DNA from: Thermoflexia bacterium
Lineage (GTDB): Bacteria > Chloroflexota > Anaerolineae > B4-G1 > DUEL01
Reading direction: 5' to 3'
DNA: 49,258 nucleotides
Assembly: GCA_011192125.1 (NCBI GenBank)
Contig: DUEL01000015.1
Coordinates: 1 to 49,258, forward strand
The notes under the pieces were generated by a model that was not told the DNA's origin, did not search any database, and saw nothing but the letters and a program-made list of their open reading frames with translations. Position numbers and translations under genes: made by a program. Shown here piece by piece: positions 27,026 to 35,643 of this stretch (positions within the stretch are counted from its first letter, which is position 1; each line of letters opens with the position of its first letter).

Positions 27026-27868
27026 ATGCGTGTATCCCGCCGTCGGTTTCTCCGTTGGACGCTGGTCGGCGTCGGGGCGACCGGGCTGGGCTGCCTCGGC
27101 GGACCCGCCTATGCCGCGCTGATCGAGCCCCGCTGGCTGACCCTGGAACGGGTGGAGGTCGGCCTGGCCGGCCTGCCTGCCCACCTGGACGGGCTGCGGA
27201 TCGGCCTCCTCTCCGACCTCCACCACGGCCCCCTCGTTCCCACGGAGCAGGTCGAGCGGGCGGTCGCCCTGCTACAGTCCCAAGCGCCGGACCTGATCTG
27301 CCTCACCGGCGATTACGTCTCCGGCTCGGCCGACTTCGCCCCCTCCTGCGCCGCGGAACTGGGCCGGCTCGACGCCCCTCACGGCGTCTACGCCTGCCTG
27401 GGCAACCACGACCACTGGACCGACCCGGAGCAGGTCGCCAGTGCATTGGAGAGCCAGGGCATTCAGGTGCTGAGGAACCGCGCCGTAGAGGCGACCGCCG
27501 GCCTGTGGGTGGCAGGGGTAGATGACGTATGGGAGCGGCAGGCCGACCTGGAGACCGCGCTGGCGGAGGTCCCGCCCAGTGCGCCGGCGATCCTCCTGGC
27601 CCACGAACCGGACTTCGCCGACGAAGTGGCCGCCGACGGACGGGTGGCCCTGCAACTCTCCGGCCACAGCCACGGCGGACAGGTCCGCCTCCCGATCATC
27701 GGCCCGCCGATCCTTCCCTACCTGGGCCGCAAGTATCCTGCAGGCCTCCACCGGATCGGGCCGATGCAACTGTACGTGAGCCGCGGTATAGGCGTGATCT
27801 CTCCTCCGGTCCGTTTCCGCTGCCGCCCCGAAGTGTCGGTGCTCGAACTTCGCTCCGCCCCTCCATGA
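27026..27868 (+). CDS. Tat-exported metallophosphoesterase (YkuE-like)
   Basis: A 280-aa calcineurin-like phosphoesterase. A twin-arginine signal (SRRRFLRW followed by a hydrophobic stretch to GPAYAAL) indicates Tat export. The metal motifs are complete: SDLHHGP (D-x-H), LTGDYVSG (GD), LGNHDHW (GNHD), LLAHEPDF (H) and LSGHSHGGQVR (GHSH). The family contains UDP-2,3-diacylglucosamine-type and broad phosphodiesterases; the YkuE subgroup is Tat-secreted and cell-wall associated. It is divergent from the FemAB-like gene with start codons only one base apart, and has its own promoter. Confidence 0.93.
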   Translation: MRVSRRRFLRWTLVGVGATGLGCLGGPAYAALIEPRWLTLERVEVGLAGLPAHLDGLRIGLLSDLHHGPLVPTEQVERAVALLQSQAPDLICLTGDYVSGSADFAPSCAAELGRLDAPHGVYACLGNHDHWTDPEQVASALESQGIQVLRNRAVEATAGLWVAGVDDVWERQADLETALAEVPPSAPAILLAHEPDFADEVAADGRVALQLSGHSHGGQVRLPIIGPPILPYLGRKYPAGLHRIGPMQLYVSRGIGVISPPVRFRCRPEVSVLELRSAPP

Positions 27869-27876
27869 CATATCTC

Positions 27877-27902
27877 ACCACAGAGACACAGAGGCCACGG
27901 AG
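27877..27902. repeat. Family A repeat, single arm (copy 5)
   Basis: One 26-base arm beginning ACCACAGAGACACAGAGGCC, eight bases after the phosphoesterase stop codon, without a facing partner. Confidence 0.75.
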
Positions 27903-27906
27903 CCAC

Positions 27907-27985
27907 CCCTCGTCCCTTACCCCTTGCTCTCTCGCTTCCTCGCTTCCTTATCTCTGCTTCCTGCTTCTTGCCTCTTGCTCTCCCC
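27907..27985. repeat. Pyrimidine-rich degenerate repeat (CTTGCTCTCTCGCTTCCT)
   Basis: About 80 bases almost purely C and T on the plus strand, built of 6-8-base units such as GCTTCCT, GCTTCTT and CTTGCTC. It fills the rest of the gap between the convergent phosphoesterase and B12/radical SAM genes. No gene is seen here. Confidence 0.65.
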
Positions 27986-28002
27986 GGCGTCCCACCTTCG
28001 GA

Positions 28003-29742
28003 TCACCGCCGCCCGTCCCGCCGCCACCACTTACACACCTCCCCCCAGCCCATCCGCATCAGCCCCAGGACGTTGAAGGGGATCCAACTCAGCGGGACGT
28101 CCAGTTCCTCCTTATCGCATACCGTCGATGTATTGACCCGCTCGATCTCGTCCTTCATCGCCAGCATCTCTCGCTCCACCTCCTCCGGCGACCGCGTGGC
28201 GACGAGGCGATCGATGCGGGCCATCAGCGACAGCGCCCGCTCGATCCGCTCCTCCGTCTCCGCTGCCTTCTCCGGGGAGACGATCCCGTAGCGGGCCTTG
28301 AGGCGGTTGAGGCGACGACCCGCCTCGTAAGTGACGGAAGCCAGCGTATCCCGGTCCATCCAGACCGTCTCGTAGGAAAGGATATGCTTCCACGTCGGCG
28401 CTAGCAACGCCCGCCGGTGATCCTCCAGCGTGCGACAGCGGAGCCGGTAGCCGAACTGATCCGGATTCTCGAACGCCGGACTGGCCGGATCGAGGAAGGG
28501 GGCGAGCGGGGCAGTGAATGGAATCAGGCGGGGGTCGCCGTCCACCGCCTCCAGGAGATGCTCGCAGAAGTCCACCGTCTCCAGGGCGGAGGTGGGGGTC
28601 TGCTTCGGAAGGCCGATCATAAAGAACAGGTCGAAACGGCGTGCGCCGACCGCCAGGCAACTCCGCACCGTCTCCTCGATCCCCTTGTTGGAGTAATGCT
28701 TGCCCAGGGCCTTCCGCACCGCCGGGTCGTGGGAGTCGGGGGAGAACTCGGCGACGAAGCCGGGCAACGCCGCAGCCAGTTCTTCGGCATAGTCGCGGGT
28801 GATGGGCCAGAAGAACTCGATCATGAACGGCCCTTTGACGCCCTGGACGGCCCGCAGGAAGCGACGAGCGTAGTCCATACCGGAGAGGCGCAGATCGCCC
28901 AGGATGAAGACGGGGCCCCGGCTGATACGCCGCGCCTCTCGCACGTCCGCCGCCAGGTCCTCCGGACTGCGGAAGGCGGGGTGGGAGCGACCGGACATCA
29001 CCTGGTGCCCCTTGGCACACCCCCCGCAGACGGAGCAGTTCTGCGTGCACCCCCGCACCGACAGGGCGACCATGATGGGGTAGTTCAACCAGTGGTTGAA
29101 GGGGGCGTAGGAAAGGAGATCGCGGTCGCGGATGACGGCGCGGACCAGTTGCCGGAACCCCAGGCGGATGTGGTCGAGGGTCGCAGGCAGGTAGGTCTGC
29201 GGGTTGACGTGCACCTGCCCGGAACTGTCCTTCCAGGTCAGGTTCGGCACGTCCACCGGCTCCCGTCCCTCCCGCAGGCAGGCCATCAGTTGGTACAGCG
29301 GCTCCTCGGTGGAATCACCCCGCACCACGTAATCCACCTGCGGGTAGCGGATCAGTTCCTCGTGAAAATAGGTCGCCGAGAACCCGCCGAAGATGATGGG
29401 GGCGTCCGGATGGTGCCTGCGGACCAGCCGAGCGACCTCCAGCGCGCCCTGAGCGTGGGGCAGCCAGTGGAGATCGATCCCGAAGGCCCGGGAGCGGAGC
29501 CGAGAGATGAACTGCTCCGCATCGAACCGGTCGGATCGGACCATCCGCACTGCCAGGTTGGCAATGCGGGTGCGGAAGCCGTGTCGCTCCAGGTAGTCGC
29601 TGAGGACCGCGAAGCCGATGGGGTACATGTCGTAGATGGGTTCGGAAGGAACTACGTCGGAGATCGGCCCCCACAGGGTGGCCCGTTTTCGGAAGTCGTA
29701 AACGCTTGGTGCATGTAGGAAAGTCAGGTCTACCGTGGACAT
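28003..29742 (-). CDS. B12-binding-domain radical SAM protein
   Basis: A 579-aa iron-sulfur enzyme. The N-terminal part is a cobalamin-binding-like Rossmann domain (about 10-175: FAVLSDYLERHGF, IFGGFSATYFHEELIRYPQ, YVVRGDSTEEPLYQL). The radical SAM core has its [4Fe-4S] cysteines C232, C236 and C239 in RGCTQNCSVCGGC, then FILGDLRLSG and the barrel up to about residue 450. The tail includes a helical stretch (EERIERALSLMARIDRLV). B12/radical SAM enzymes catalyse methylations or ring rearrangements; the substrate is unknown and no partner enzyme is adjacent. The start is set at ATG 29742 because a promoter lies just ahead; an in-frame ATG at 29787 would place it inside the gene. Confidence 0.9.
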   Translation of the reverse strand: MSTVDLTFLHAPSVYDFRKRATLWGPISDVVPSEPIYDMYPIGFAVLSDYLERHGFRTRIANLAVRMVRSDRFDAEQFISRLRSRAFGIDLHWLPHAQGALEVARLVRRHHPDAPIIFGGFSATYFHEELIRYPQVDYVVRGDSTEEPLYQLMACLREGREPVDVPNLTWKDSSGQVHVNPQTYLPATLDHIRLGFRQLVRAVIRDRDLLSYAPFNHWLNYPIMVALSVRGCTQNCSVCGGCAKGHQVMSGRSHPAFRSPEDLAADVREARRISRGPVFILGDLRLSGMDYARRFLRAVQGVKGPFMIEFFWPITRDYAEELAAALPGFVAEFSPDSHDPAVRKALGKHYSNKGIEETVRSCLAVGARRFDLFFMIGLPKQTPTSALETVDFCEHLLEAVDGDPRLIPFTAPLAPFLDPASPAFENPDQFGYRLRCRTLEDHRRALLAPTWKHILSYETVWMDRDTLASVTYEAGRRLNRLKARYGIVSPEKAAETEERIERALSLMARIDRLVATRSPEEVEREMLAMKDEIERVNTSTVCDKEELDVPLSWIPFNVLGLMRMGWGEVCKWWRRDGRR

Positions 29743-29752
29743 AGCGGCGGTA

Positions 29753-29781
29753 AGTTTACCCCAGAACAGCGGGGCTGGCAA
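29753..29781 (-). promoter_or_regulatory. Promoter of the B12/radical SAM gene
   Basis: On the minus strand TTGCCA (29781-29776), 17-base spacer, TAAACT (29758-29753). The ATG at 29742 lies ten bases past the -10 box, giving a leader of about 0-4 bases and no Shine-Dalgarno sequence. Confidence 0.5.
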
Positions 29782-29822
29782 GGCCATTTCGGGGGAAATT
29801 TCCCGTCCCTCTCGATTTGTGG

Positions 29823-29828
29823 TATAAT
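29823..29828 (+). promoter_or_regulatory. -10 box of the mre operon promoter
   Basis: Perfect TATAAT preceded by TGTGG. The -35 position is poor (TTTCCC at 29799-29804, 18-base spacer) and overlaps a 12-base palindrome GGGAAATTTCCC (29793-29804), which could instead bind a regulator. Predicted start near 29835, about 62 bases before mreB. Confidence 0.6.
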
Positions 29829-29839
29829 TTCTGCATCAT

Positions 29840-29867
29840 CCCCGGGACCAGTGGTCGAAACCCGGGG
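29840..29867 (+). promoter_or_regulatory. Hairpin in the mreB 5' leader
   Basis: CCCCGGG (29840-29846) pairs with CCCGGGG (29861-29867), with a nested ACCA/TGGT. It sits right after the predicted transcription start and could protect the 5' end or modulate mreB expression. It leaves the ribosome site CAAGGAG at 29884 free. Confidence 0.5.
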
Positions 29868-29896
29868 AAATCGTGTGATTTCTCAAGGAGACGTCC

Positions 29897-30967
29897 GTGT
29901 GGAATCCCATAGACGCCCTCCTGGGCCTCTTTTCGCTTGACATTGGGATCGACCTGGGCACGGCAAACACCCTCGTCTTCGTGCGCGGGAAGGGGATCGT
30001 CATCAACGAGCCCTCCTGGGTCGCCATCGAGAAGAACTCGAAGAGAGTGCTTGCCATCGGTGCCGAGGCCAAGGAGATGGTCGGGCGAACCCCTGCCGGC
30101 ATCGTCGCCATCCGGCCGTTACGGGACGGGGTCATCTCTGAGTTCGAGGTGACCCAGGCGATGCTGGACTACTTCATCAAGAAGGCTCACGAGGACCTGT
30201 TCGTCCCCTTCCCCCGCCCCCGCGTCGTCGTCGGCATCCCCAGCGGGGTCACGGAGGTCGAAAAGCGGGCGGTGTACGACGCCGCGCTGGCTGCCGGTGC
30301 ACGGGCGGCCTTCCTCATCGAAGAGCCAATGGCCGCGGCCATCGGGGCCGGGCTCCCCATCATGGAGTCGAGAGGAAGCATGGTTGTGGACATCGGCGGC
30401 GGGACGACCGAGGTGGCCGTCTTCAGCCTCGGCGGGATCGTCGTCAGCCGTTCCATCCGCGTGGCGGGCGATGAGATGGACGAGGACATCATCCAGTACG
30501 TCCGTCAGAAATACAACCTCCTCATCGGTGAACGGATGGCGGAGCGGGTCAAGATCGCCATCGGCTCCGCCTACCCCCTCCCTGAGGAGAAGACCATGCT
30601 CCTGCGCGGGCGGAACGTCGTCACCGGCCTCCCCGACGCCGTGGAGGTCAGCAGCATCGAGATCCGCGAGGCCCTCTCCGGGTCGGTGGGGATCATCCTC
30701 GACGTCATCAAGGAGACGCTGGACAGCACCCCGCCAGAACTGATCGCCGACCTGATGGAGACGGGGATCTGCCTAGCGGGTGGCGGGTCACTGCTGAAGG
30801 GGCTGGCCCAGCGGGTCAGCGAGGAGACCAACATGCCCGCCTGGGTGGCCCCCGATTCGATGACCTGCGTCGCCCGAGGCGCGGGCAAGGTCCTGGAGGA
30901 ACTGGACATCCTCCAACAGGTACTGACGACTCCCGACCGGCGAGGGAGCAGCGCGTCCCCTGTATGA
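29897..30967 (+). CDS. mreB: Rod shape-determining actin MreB
   Basis: Bacterial actin homologue, 356 aa, that polymerises under the membrane and directs elongasome peptidoglycan synthesis. Phosphate-1 loop IDLGTANTLVF, phosphate-2 VVDIGGGTTEVAVFSLGG and adenosine motif CLAGGGSLLKGL are intact, with RVVVGIPSGVTEVEKRAV and IEEPMAAAIGAGLP in between. The start is GTG with AAGGAG six bases upstream. First gene of mreB-mreC-mreD-mrdA. Confidence 0.97.
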   Translation: MWNPIDALLGLFSLDIGIDLGTANTLVFVRGKGIVINEPSWVAIEKNSKRVLAIGAEAKEMVGRTPAGIVAIRPLRDGVISEFEVTQAMLDYFIKKAHEDLFVPFPRPRVVVGIPSGVTEVEKRAVYDAALAAGARAAFLIEEPMAAAIGAGLPIMESRGSMVVDIGGGTTEVAVFSLGGIVVSRSIRVAGDEMDEDIIQYVRQKYNLLIGERMAERVKIAIGSAYPLPEEKTMLLRGRNVVTGLPDAVEVSSIEIREALSGSVGIILDVIKETLDSTPPELIADLMETGICLAGGGSLLKGLAQRVSEETNMPAWVAPDSMTCVARGAGKVLEELDILQQVLTTPDRRGSSASPV

Positions 30968-30997
30968 AGGATCGGGAGCAGATAGGGTAGCGCACCG

Positions 30998-31888
30998 GTG
31001 AAGCGAACGACCTGGCGTTCCTGGGTGCCGCCGCTCCTCTTCCTCCTGACCGTCCTCTTCCTCGCCCTCCACGAGACCGGCTTCCTCACCCCCCTCGAGA
31101 GCGGGCTGCAATACGTCACCGCCCCTCTACAGCGGGGAGCGACCCGTGCGATCGAGCAGATCGGCAGCCTCTTTCGGACGGTGAGGGAGGTGCGGGAGCT
31201 CCAGGCCCAGGTCGAGGAACTGCAACAGCAGGTCGAAGCCCTCTCCATCGAAAACGTCCGTCTCCAGGAATTCCAAGCGGAGGTGGTCCAACTCCGCGCG
31301 CTGCTCAACTTCGTCGCCGAGAACCCCTCGTGGACCTACCTGGGGGCGGACGTGGTGGGACGGGAGGCGTGCGCTTACGCTCCGTGCGGCGAGGTGATCG
31401 GAGACGAGCCCAACCCCTACCTCCGCTCTCTCTCCGTCAACGTCGGCAGCGAGGAGGGAGTGGAGGTGGGGATGCCGGTACTGACCGGGGGAGCGGTACT
31501 GATCGGGCGCGCCGCCGAGGTCGGCCCACACACCACCAAGGTCCAACTGCTCACCGACACCGGCAGCGCGGTGGCGGCGATGCTCCAGCAATCTCGCGCC
31601 ACCGGCCTCGTCGTCGGCCGACCCGACGGCACCCTGCGGATGCTCTACATCCCCCAAGAGGAGGAGGTCCAGGTGGGCGACATCGTGCTGACCTCCGGGT
31701 TGGCCGGGACGCTCCCCCGCGGCCTGGTCATCGGTCAGGTCACCGCGGTGGAGCAGAAGGACATCGCCCTCTTCCAGGAGGCCGTGGTCCGGCCTGCGGT
31801 GGACTATCGCGAGGTGGAACTGGTCCTCGTCATCACCTCCTTCCAACCCCTGGTCCAGGAAGAGGAACCACCTGGCGAGCAACCCTGA
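30998..31888 (+). CDS. mreC: Rod shape-determining protein MreC
   Basis: A 296-aa bitopic membrane protein linking MreB filaments to wall synthases. One N-terminal membrane helix (WVPPLLFLLTVLFLALHETGF) is followed by a coiled coil (VRELQAQVEELQQQVEALS, about 62-100) and the two-barrel MreC domain (VNVGSEEGVEVGMPVLTGGA; VQLLTDTGSAVAAML; VGDIVLTSGLAGTLPRGLVIG). GTG start with no strong ribosome site, 30 bases after mreB. An acidic tail ends the protein. Confidence 0.95.
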   Translation: MKRTTWRSWVPPLLFLLTVLFLALHETGFLTPLESGLQYVTAPLQRGATRAIEQIGSLFRTVREVRELQAQVEELQQQVEALSIENVRLQEFQAEVVQLRALLNFVAENPSWTYLGADVVGREACAYAPCGEVIGDEPNPYLRSLSVNVGSEEGVEVGMPVLTGGAVLIGRAAEVGPHTTKVQLLTDTGSAVAAMLQQSRATGLVVGRPDGTLRMLYIPQEEEVQVGDIVLTSGLAGTLPRGLVIGQVTAVEQKDIALFQEAVVRPAVDYREVELVLVITSFQPLVQEEEPPGEQP

Positions 31889-31914
31889 GGAGGTGAGCCA
31901 TCCTCAGCCTCTAT

Positions 31915-32412
31915 GTGACCATCCCACTGCTGACCGGCATCGCGCTGCTGCAGGACATCGTCCTGGCTCGGGTGTCGATCCTGGGCGGCCGTCCGGACCT
32001 GGTCCTGCTCTCCGTCATCGCCTGGGCGACGCTGCGGGGGTCGGCAGAGGGCATCGTGTGGGGTTTCATCGGCGGGCTGCTGCTCGACCTCTTCTCCGGG
32101 GGGCCGATGGGGGGGATCACCCTGCCGCTACTGGTGATCGCCCTCCTGGCAGGCCGACGGTGGGGCCAGGAACTCGGCCCGACCGGTCTGCGCGTCTTCC
32201 TCGTCGCCCTCGGCCTCTGTTTCCTGTACCACGTCCTTCTCCTCCTGATCCTGACCGGCACCGGCAGGCTGGTGGATTGGGCCTACGGGTTGTCGCGGGT
32301 GGCCGCCCCGTCGGCGGTCCTCAACGGCGTGCTGGCCCCCGTCGTCCACTACCTCCTCTCTATTCTGGACCGGCGCACGCGACCGGAAGGGTTGACGTTC
32401 GATGGCGCGTAA
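31915..32412 (+). CDS. mreD: Rod shape-determining protein MreD
   Basis: A 165-aa membrane protein with about five helices: LLTGIALLQDIVLARV, GRPDLVLLSVIAWATLRG (the conserved G-x-PDLVL), GIVWGFIGGLLLDLFSGGPMGG, LRVFLVALGLCFLYHVLLLLIL and a C-terminal helix. These are MreD hallmarks. The GTG at 31915 is the first canonical in-frame start, but the only good ribosome site (AGGAGGTG at 31890-31895) is about 19 bases away and optimally placed for an ATC codon at 31900, which would add IlSLY. The true start is therefore uncertain. Overlaps mrdA by 11 bases. Confidence 0.9.
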   Translation: MTIPLLTGIALLQDIVLARVSILGGRPDLVLLSVIAWATLRGSAEGIVWGFIGGLLLDLFSGGPMGGITLPLLVIALLAGRRWGQELGPTGLRVFLVALGLCFLYHVLLLLILTGTGRLVDWAYGLSRVAAPSAVLNGVLAPVVHYLLSILDRRTRPEGLTFDGA

Positions 32413-34345
32413 CCAGAAGCCGCTTCCGCAGAGGGGTGTCGCACGGACCCTGGCGCTGATCCTTCGTGCGCCGCGGCTGGTCGCGCTGGCGGGGCTCCTG
32501 CTGCTCATCCTGGGGGGGTTCGCGCTGCGGCTCTACCAGTTACAGGTGGTCGAAGCCCACTACTGGACCTACCGGGCCGAGGAGCAGCGGGCGGAGGTGG
32601 TGCGCATCCCCGCACCTCGGGGGATCATCTACAGCCGAGACGGAACCCCGCTGGTGCGCAACGTCCCCGCCTTCCAGGTCACCATCGTCCCCGCCCTGCT
32701 ACCCGAGGAGGAGGCAGACCGGGAGGCGGTGCTGAAACGGCTGGAGGGCTTCCTGGGCCACGCTATCGACCGAGAACCCATTGAGGAAGCCCTGGGTTAC
32801 GCCCCCTACGAACCCCTCGTCGTCGCCCGCCGGGTCGATCGGGAGATCGCGCTGGCACTGGCCCAGGAAGGGCTGACGATGCCGGGCGTCCAGGTGGACG
32901 TGGTCTCCCGCCGCCAGTACCCCTACGGCCCGCTGGTCGCTCAACTGGTGGGTTACCTGGGCGCGATCCCCCAGGAAGAGGCGGAGGAATTCGTGGAGAA
33001 GGGCTACGATCCGGCCACGGACCAGGTGGGGTACGCGGGCATCGAGGCGACCTTTGAGGAATGGCTGCGGGGGACTCCCGGCGAGCGGGTACAGGAAGAG
33101 GACGTCCTGGGGCGGGTGATCCGCGTTCTGGGGGAGGAACGGCCGCCCATCCCCGGCGACAACGTCTATCTGACCATCGATATGGAGCTTCAGCAGATAG
33201 CCCAGGACGCGCTGGAAAAGGGCCTCCAACGGGCCAACTCCCGCCGCGGTGTGGTCATCGCGATGGACCCCCGCACCGGGGAGATCCTGGCGATGGTCAG
33301 CCTGCCCACCTACGACAACAACCTCTTCGCCCAGGGGATCTCGATGGAGGACTACCAGCGGCTGCTGGAGGACCCGCACCGACCGCTGCTGAACCACGCT
33401 ATCGCCGACCAACTCCCCCCGGGCTCGATCTTCAAGATCGTCGTCGCCGCCGGCGCACTGCAGGAAGGGGTGTTGGACGAGCGGACGAAACTGAACTGCC
33501 CCGGCACCATCGTCATCCCCAACAAGTATTACCCCAACGACCCAGGGCGGGCCCAGCCCTTCCACTGCTGGAAACGGTCGGGCCACGGGTGGCTGAACAT
33601 CGTGGACGGGCTGGCCTATTCGTGCGACATTTTCTTCTACAAGGTGGGCGGCGGGTTCGAGGAGACGGAGTTCGAAGGGCTAGGGCTCGACGGAATCGTG
33701 AAGTACGCCCACCTCTTCGGCCTCGGCTCGCCGACCGGGATCGAACTCCCCTCCGAAGCATCGGGCCTGGTGCCCACCGCCACCTGGAAGCGGCGCACCA
33801 TCGGCGAGAACTGGTCCACCGGAGACACCTACAACCTCTCCATCGGTCAGGGCTACCTGCTGGTCACCCCGCTCCAGATGCTCAACGTGATGGCCGCTAC
33901 CGCCAACGGCGGCGTCCTCTACCGCCCCCAGATCGTCCACCACATCACCGACGCGGAGGGGAACGTCGTGCGCCCCTTCCGACCGGTCATCAGCCATACC
34001 CTCCCCATCTCGCCGGAGAACTGGACGCTGATCCACCAGGGGCTGGAAGGGGCGGTGGTCTATGGGACGGCCCCCCGCGCTCAGGTAGAGGGAGTCCGTG
34101 TAGCCGGGAAGACGGGCACCGCCCAGTTCTGCGACGACATCGCCATCCAGTTAGGGATCTGCGGCGAGGGGCTGGCCCAGCCGACCCACGCCTGGTTCAT
34201 GGCCTACGCGCCGGTGGAGGCTCCGGAGATCGCCCTCATCGTCTTCATCTACAACGGCGGCGAGGGCTCGACCGCTGCCGCCCCGGTGGCCCAGGAGATC
34301 CTGGACTGGTATTTCCATCAACGGCCGGCCGCCGGGGGCGAGTGA
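32402..34345 (+). CDS. mrdA: Penicillin-binding protein 2 (elongasome transpeptidase)
   Basis: A 647-aa class B PBP that crosslinks peptidoglycan during elongation. One membrane anchor (LVALAGLLLLILGGFALRLYQ, about 30-50), a pedestal domain (VVRIPAPRGIIYSRDGTPLVRN), then the transpeptidase. Active-site serine S342 in PPGSIFK, SxN-equivalent S407-C-D409 and KTG at K570 (GKTGTAQF). The SxN motif reads SCD, as found in PBP2-type enzymes. Last gene of the mre operon; rodA, the usual glycosyltransferase partner, is absent from this locus. Confidence 0.95.
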   Translation: MARNQKPLPQRGVARTLALILRAPRLVALAGLLLLILGGFALRLYQLQVVEAHYWTYRAEEQRAEVVRIPAPRGIIYSRDGTPLVRNVPAFQVTIVPALLPEEEADREAVLKRLEGFLGHAIDREPIEEALGYAPYEPLVVARRVDREIALALAQEGLTMPGVQVDVVSRRQYPYGPLVAQLVGYLGAIPQEEAEEFVEKGYDPATDQVGYAGIEATFEEWLRGTPGERVQEEDVLGRVIRVLGEERPPIPGDNVYLTIDMELQQIAQDALEKGLQRANSRRGVVIAMDPRTGEILAMVSLPTYDNNLFAQGISMEDYQRLLEDPHRPLLNHAIADQLPPGSIFKIVVAAGALQEGVLDERTKLNCPGTIVIPNKYYPNDPGRAQPFHCWKRSGHGWLNIVDGLAYSCDIFFYKVGGGFEETEFEGLGLDGIVKYAHLFGLGSPTGIELPSEASGLVPTATWKRRTIGENWSTGDTYNLSIGQGYLLVTPLQMLNVMAATANGGVLYRPQIVHHITDAEGNVVRPFRPVISHTLPISPENWTLIHQGLEGAVVYGTAPRAQVEGVRVAGKTGTAQFCDDIAIQLGICGEGLAQPTHAWFMAYAPVEAPEIALIVFIYNGGEGSTAAAPVAQEILDWYFHQRPAAGGE

Positions 34346-34364
34346 CCCCTCTGCTCCCCGTTTC

Positions 34365-34447
34365 ACCACAGAGACACGGAGGACACAGAGTAATCCAAAG
34401 GTTTCTCAAACACTTATGATCCTCCGTGCCCTCTGTGCCTCCGTGGT
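34365..34447. repeat. Palindromic repeat, family A, copy 6
   Basis: Facing 26-base arms 34365-34390 and 34422-34447 (ACCACAGAGACACGGAGGAC...) with a 31-base loop, filling the gap between the convergent mrdA and DHOD-like genes. It could act as a bidirectional transcription end. Confidence 0.88.
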
Positions 34448-34452
34448 TTCAT

Positions 34453-35538
34453 CTAAGTGATGGAGAGGGCGCGGGTCGGGCAACGGGTGACGCAGAGGCC
34501 GCAGCCGTAGCACTTCTCCGGCGTGAGCACCGCCTTCTCGTCGATGACGTGGATGGCGTCGTAGACGCAACTGGCCTCGCACAGCCCACACCCGATACAG
34601 GCGTCCACGTCCAGCTCCGGCGGGACGTGGGTGGTGCGGTACGTCCGTTGCTCCCAGTTGCGGATCGCCAGCCCGCGGATCTCCTCGATGGAACTGTACC
34701 CGTGGTCGTCCAGCCACTTCTCGATCCCGCGGGCGATCTTGCCGAAGATCGAGGGACCCTTAAGGATAGCCGCGGTGCAGACCCCCACGGCGGACGCGCC
34801 GACCATGAAGAACTCGATGGCGTCGGTCCCCTTGCTGATCCCCCCCACGCCGATAACGGGCAGGTCCACCGACCGGGCGACGTCGAAGACGCAGCGGAGG
34901 GCCAGGGGTTTGAGGGCCGGGCCGGAGAGCCAGCCGTATCCCTCCTTGCTGCCCATCAAGAGCCGGCCCGTCTCGATATCCACCCCCAGGCACGGCCCAA
35001 AGGAGTTGACGGCGACGATCCCGTCGGCCCCCGCCTCTTTCGCTGCGCGGGCGGCGGTCTTCATATCGCGGAAGGGGCTCAACTTGACGAAGACCGGCAC
35101 GTCCACCGCCTCCTTGGCCGCGCGGATCGCCTCCATCATCGGGGTGGGGTCGTCGCCGATGTAGTGGGTGGAGAGTTCCAGCGCGTCGGCGAAGGGGCGG
35201 ACCCTCGGGGCCAGTTCGGCGATCTCCTCGGCGGTGTAGCCGATGCTGATGATCAGCGGCAGGCCCGTCTCCTTGGCGATGGGGTACTCCCGCTCGATGA
35301 ACTGCTCGACGGGGAGCTCCGACCACAGTTCGGTGTTCAGGAAGCCGCCGGGGATCTGGGCCATGTTGGGCGTGGGGACCACGGCGGGCCGCACGGAGAC
35401 CGTCTTGGAGACGATCCCCCCGGCGCCTCCCTCGGCACACGCCTTCATCGCCTCCCCGTTCCACACCGGCGGACCGGCGGCGGGGAGGACCGGGTTGGAA
35501 AACTGCAGGCCGCAAATGTTGACCGATATGTCTGCCAC
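34453..35538 (-). CDS. Dihydroorotate dehydrogenase-like flavoenzyme with C-terminal 2x[4Fe-4S] ferredoxin
   Basis: A 361-aa FMN enzyme. TIM-barrel DHOD/PreA-type domain (about 1-300): FSNPVLPAAGPP, VSKTVSVRP, VFVKLSPFRDM, GADGIVAVNSFGP, PVIGVGGISKGTDAIEFFMVGA. The tail has two CxxCxxCxxxC clusters, CIGCGLCEASC and CYGCGLCVTRC, each binding a [4Fe-4S]. This layout matches PreA (NAD-dependent dihydropyrimidine dehydrogenase) and related DHOD-like proteins. No pyr genes or PreT partner are nearby, so the substrate is open. GTG start with GGAGG five bases upstream; TATAAT on the minus strand about 65 bases ahead of it. Confidence 0.88.
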   Translation of the reverse strand: MADISVNICGLQFSNPVLPAAGPPVWNGEAMKACAEGGAGGIVSKTVSVRPAVVPTPNMAQIPGGFLNTELWSELPVEQFIEREYPIAKETGLPLIISIGYTAEEIAELAPRVRPFADALELSTHYIGDDPTPMMEAIRAAKEAVDVPVFVKLSPFRDMKTAARAAKEAGADGIVAVNSFGPCLGVDIETGRLLMGSKEGYGWLSGPALKPLALRCVFDVARSVDLPVIGVGGISKGTDAIEFFMVGASAVGVCTAAILKGPSIFGKIARGIEKWLDDHGYSSIEEIRGLAIRNWEQRTYRTTHVPPELDVDACIGCGLCEASCVYDAIHVIDEKAVLTPEKCYGCGLCVTRCPTRALSIT

Positions 35539-35603
35539 CGTTCCTCCTTTCTCTTGAGCCAGGATCTCGGGCGATGCCAGTGGGCATCGGCACCGCTGAG
35601 GTG

Positions 35604-35609
35604 ATTATA
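35604..35609 (-). promoter_or_regulatory. -10 box for the DHOD-like gene
   Basis: Perfect TATAAT on the minus strand (35609-35604). The -35 region is weak (GTGGCA-like). It faces the plus-strand promoter at 35644-35671, so the two genes are divergently transcribed. Confidence 0.55.
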
Positions 35610-35643
35610 CCCAGAACGGGCGATCCTGCCACCAGGTCTTTGC

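Noticed and set aside
27529..28404. Long plus-strand ORF spanning the phosphoesterase end and beyond
   Set aside because: It is an alternate-frame shadow with Pro/Arg-rich composition and crosses repeat DNA and a minus-strand gene.
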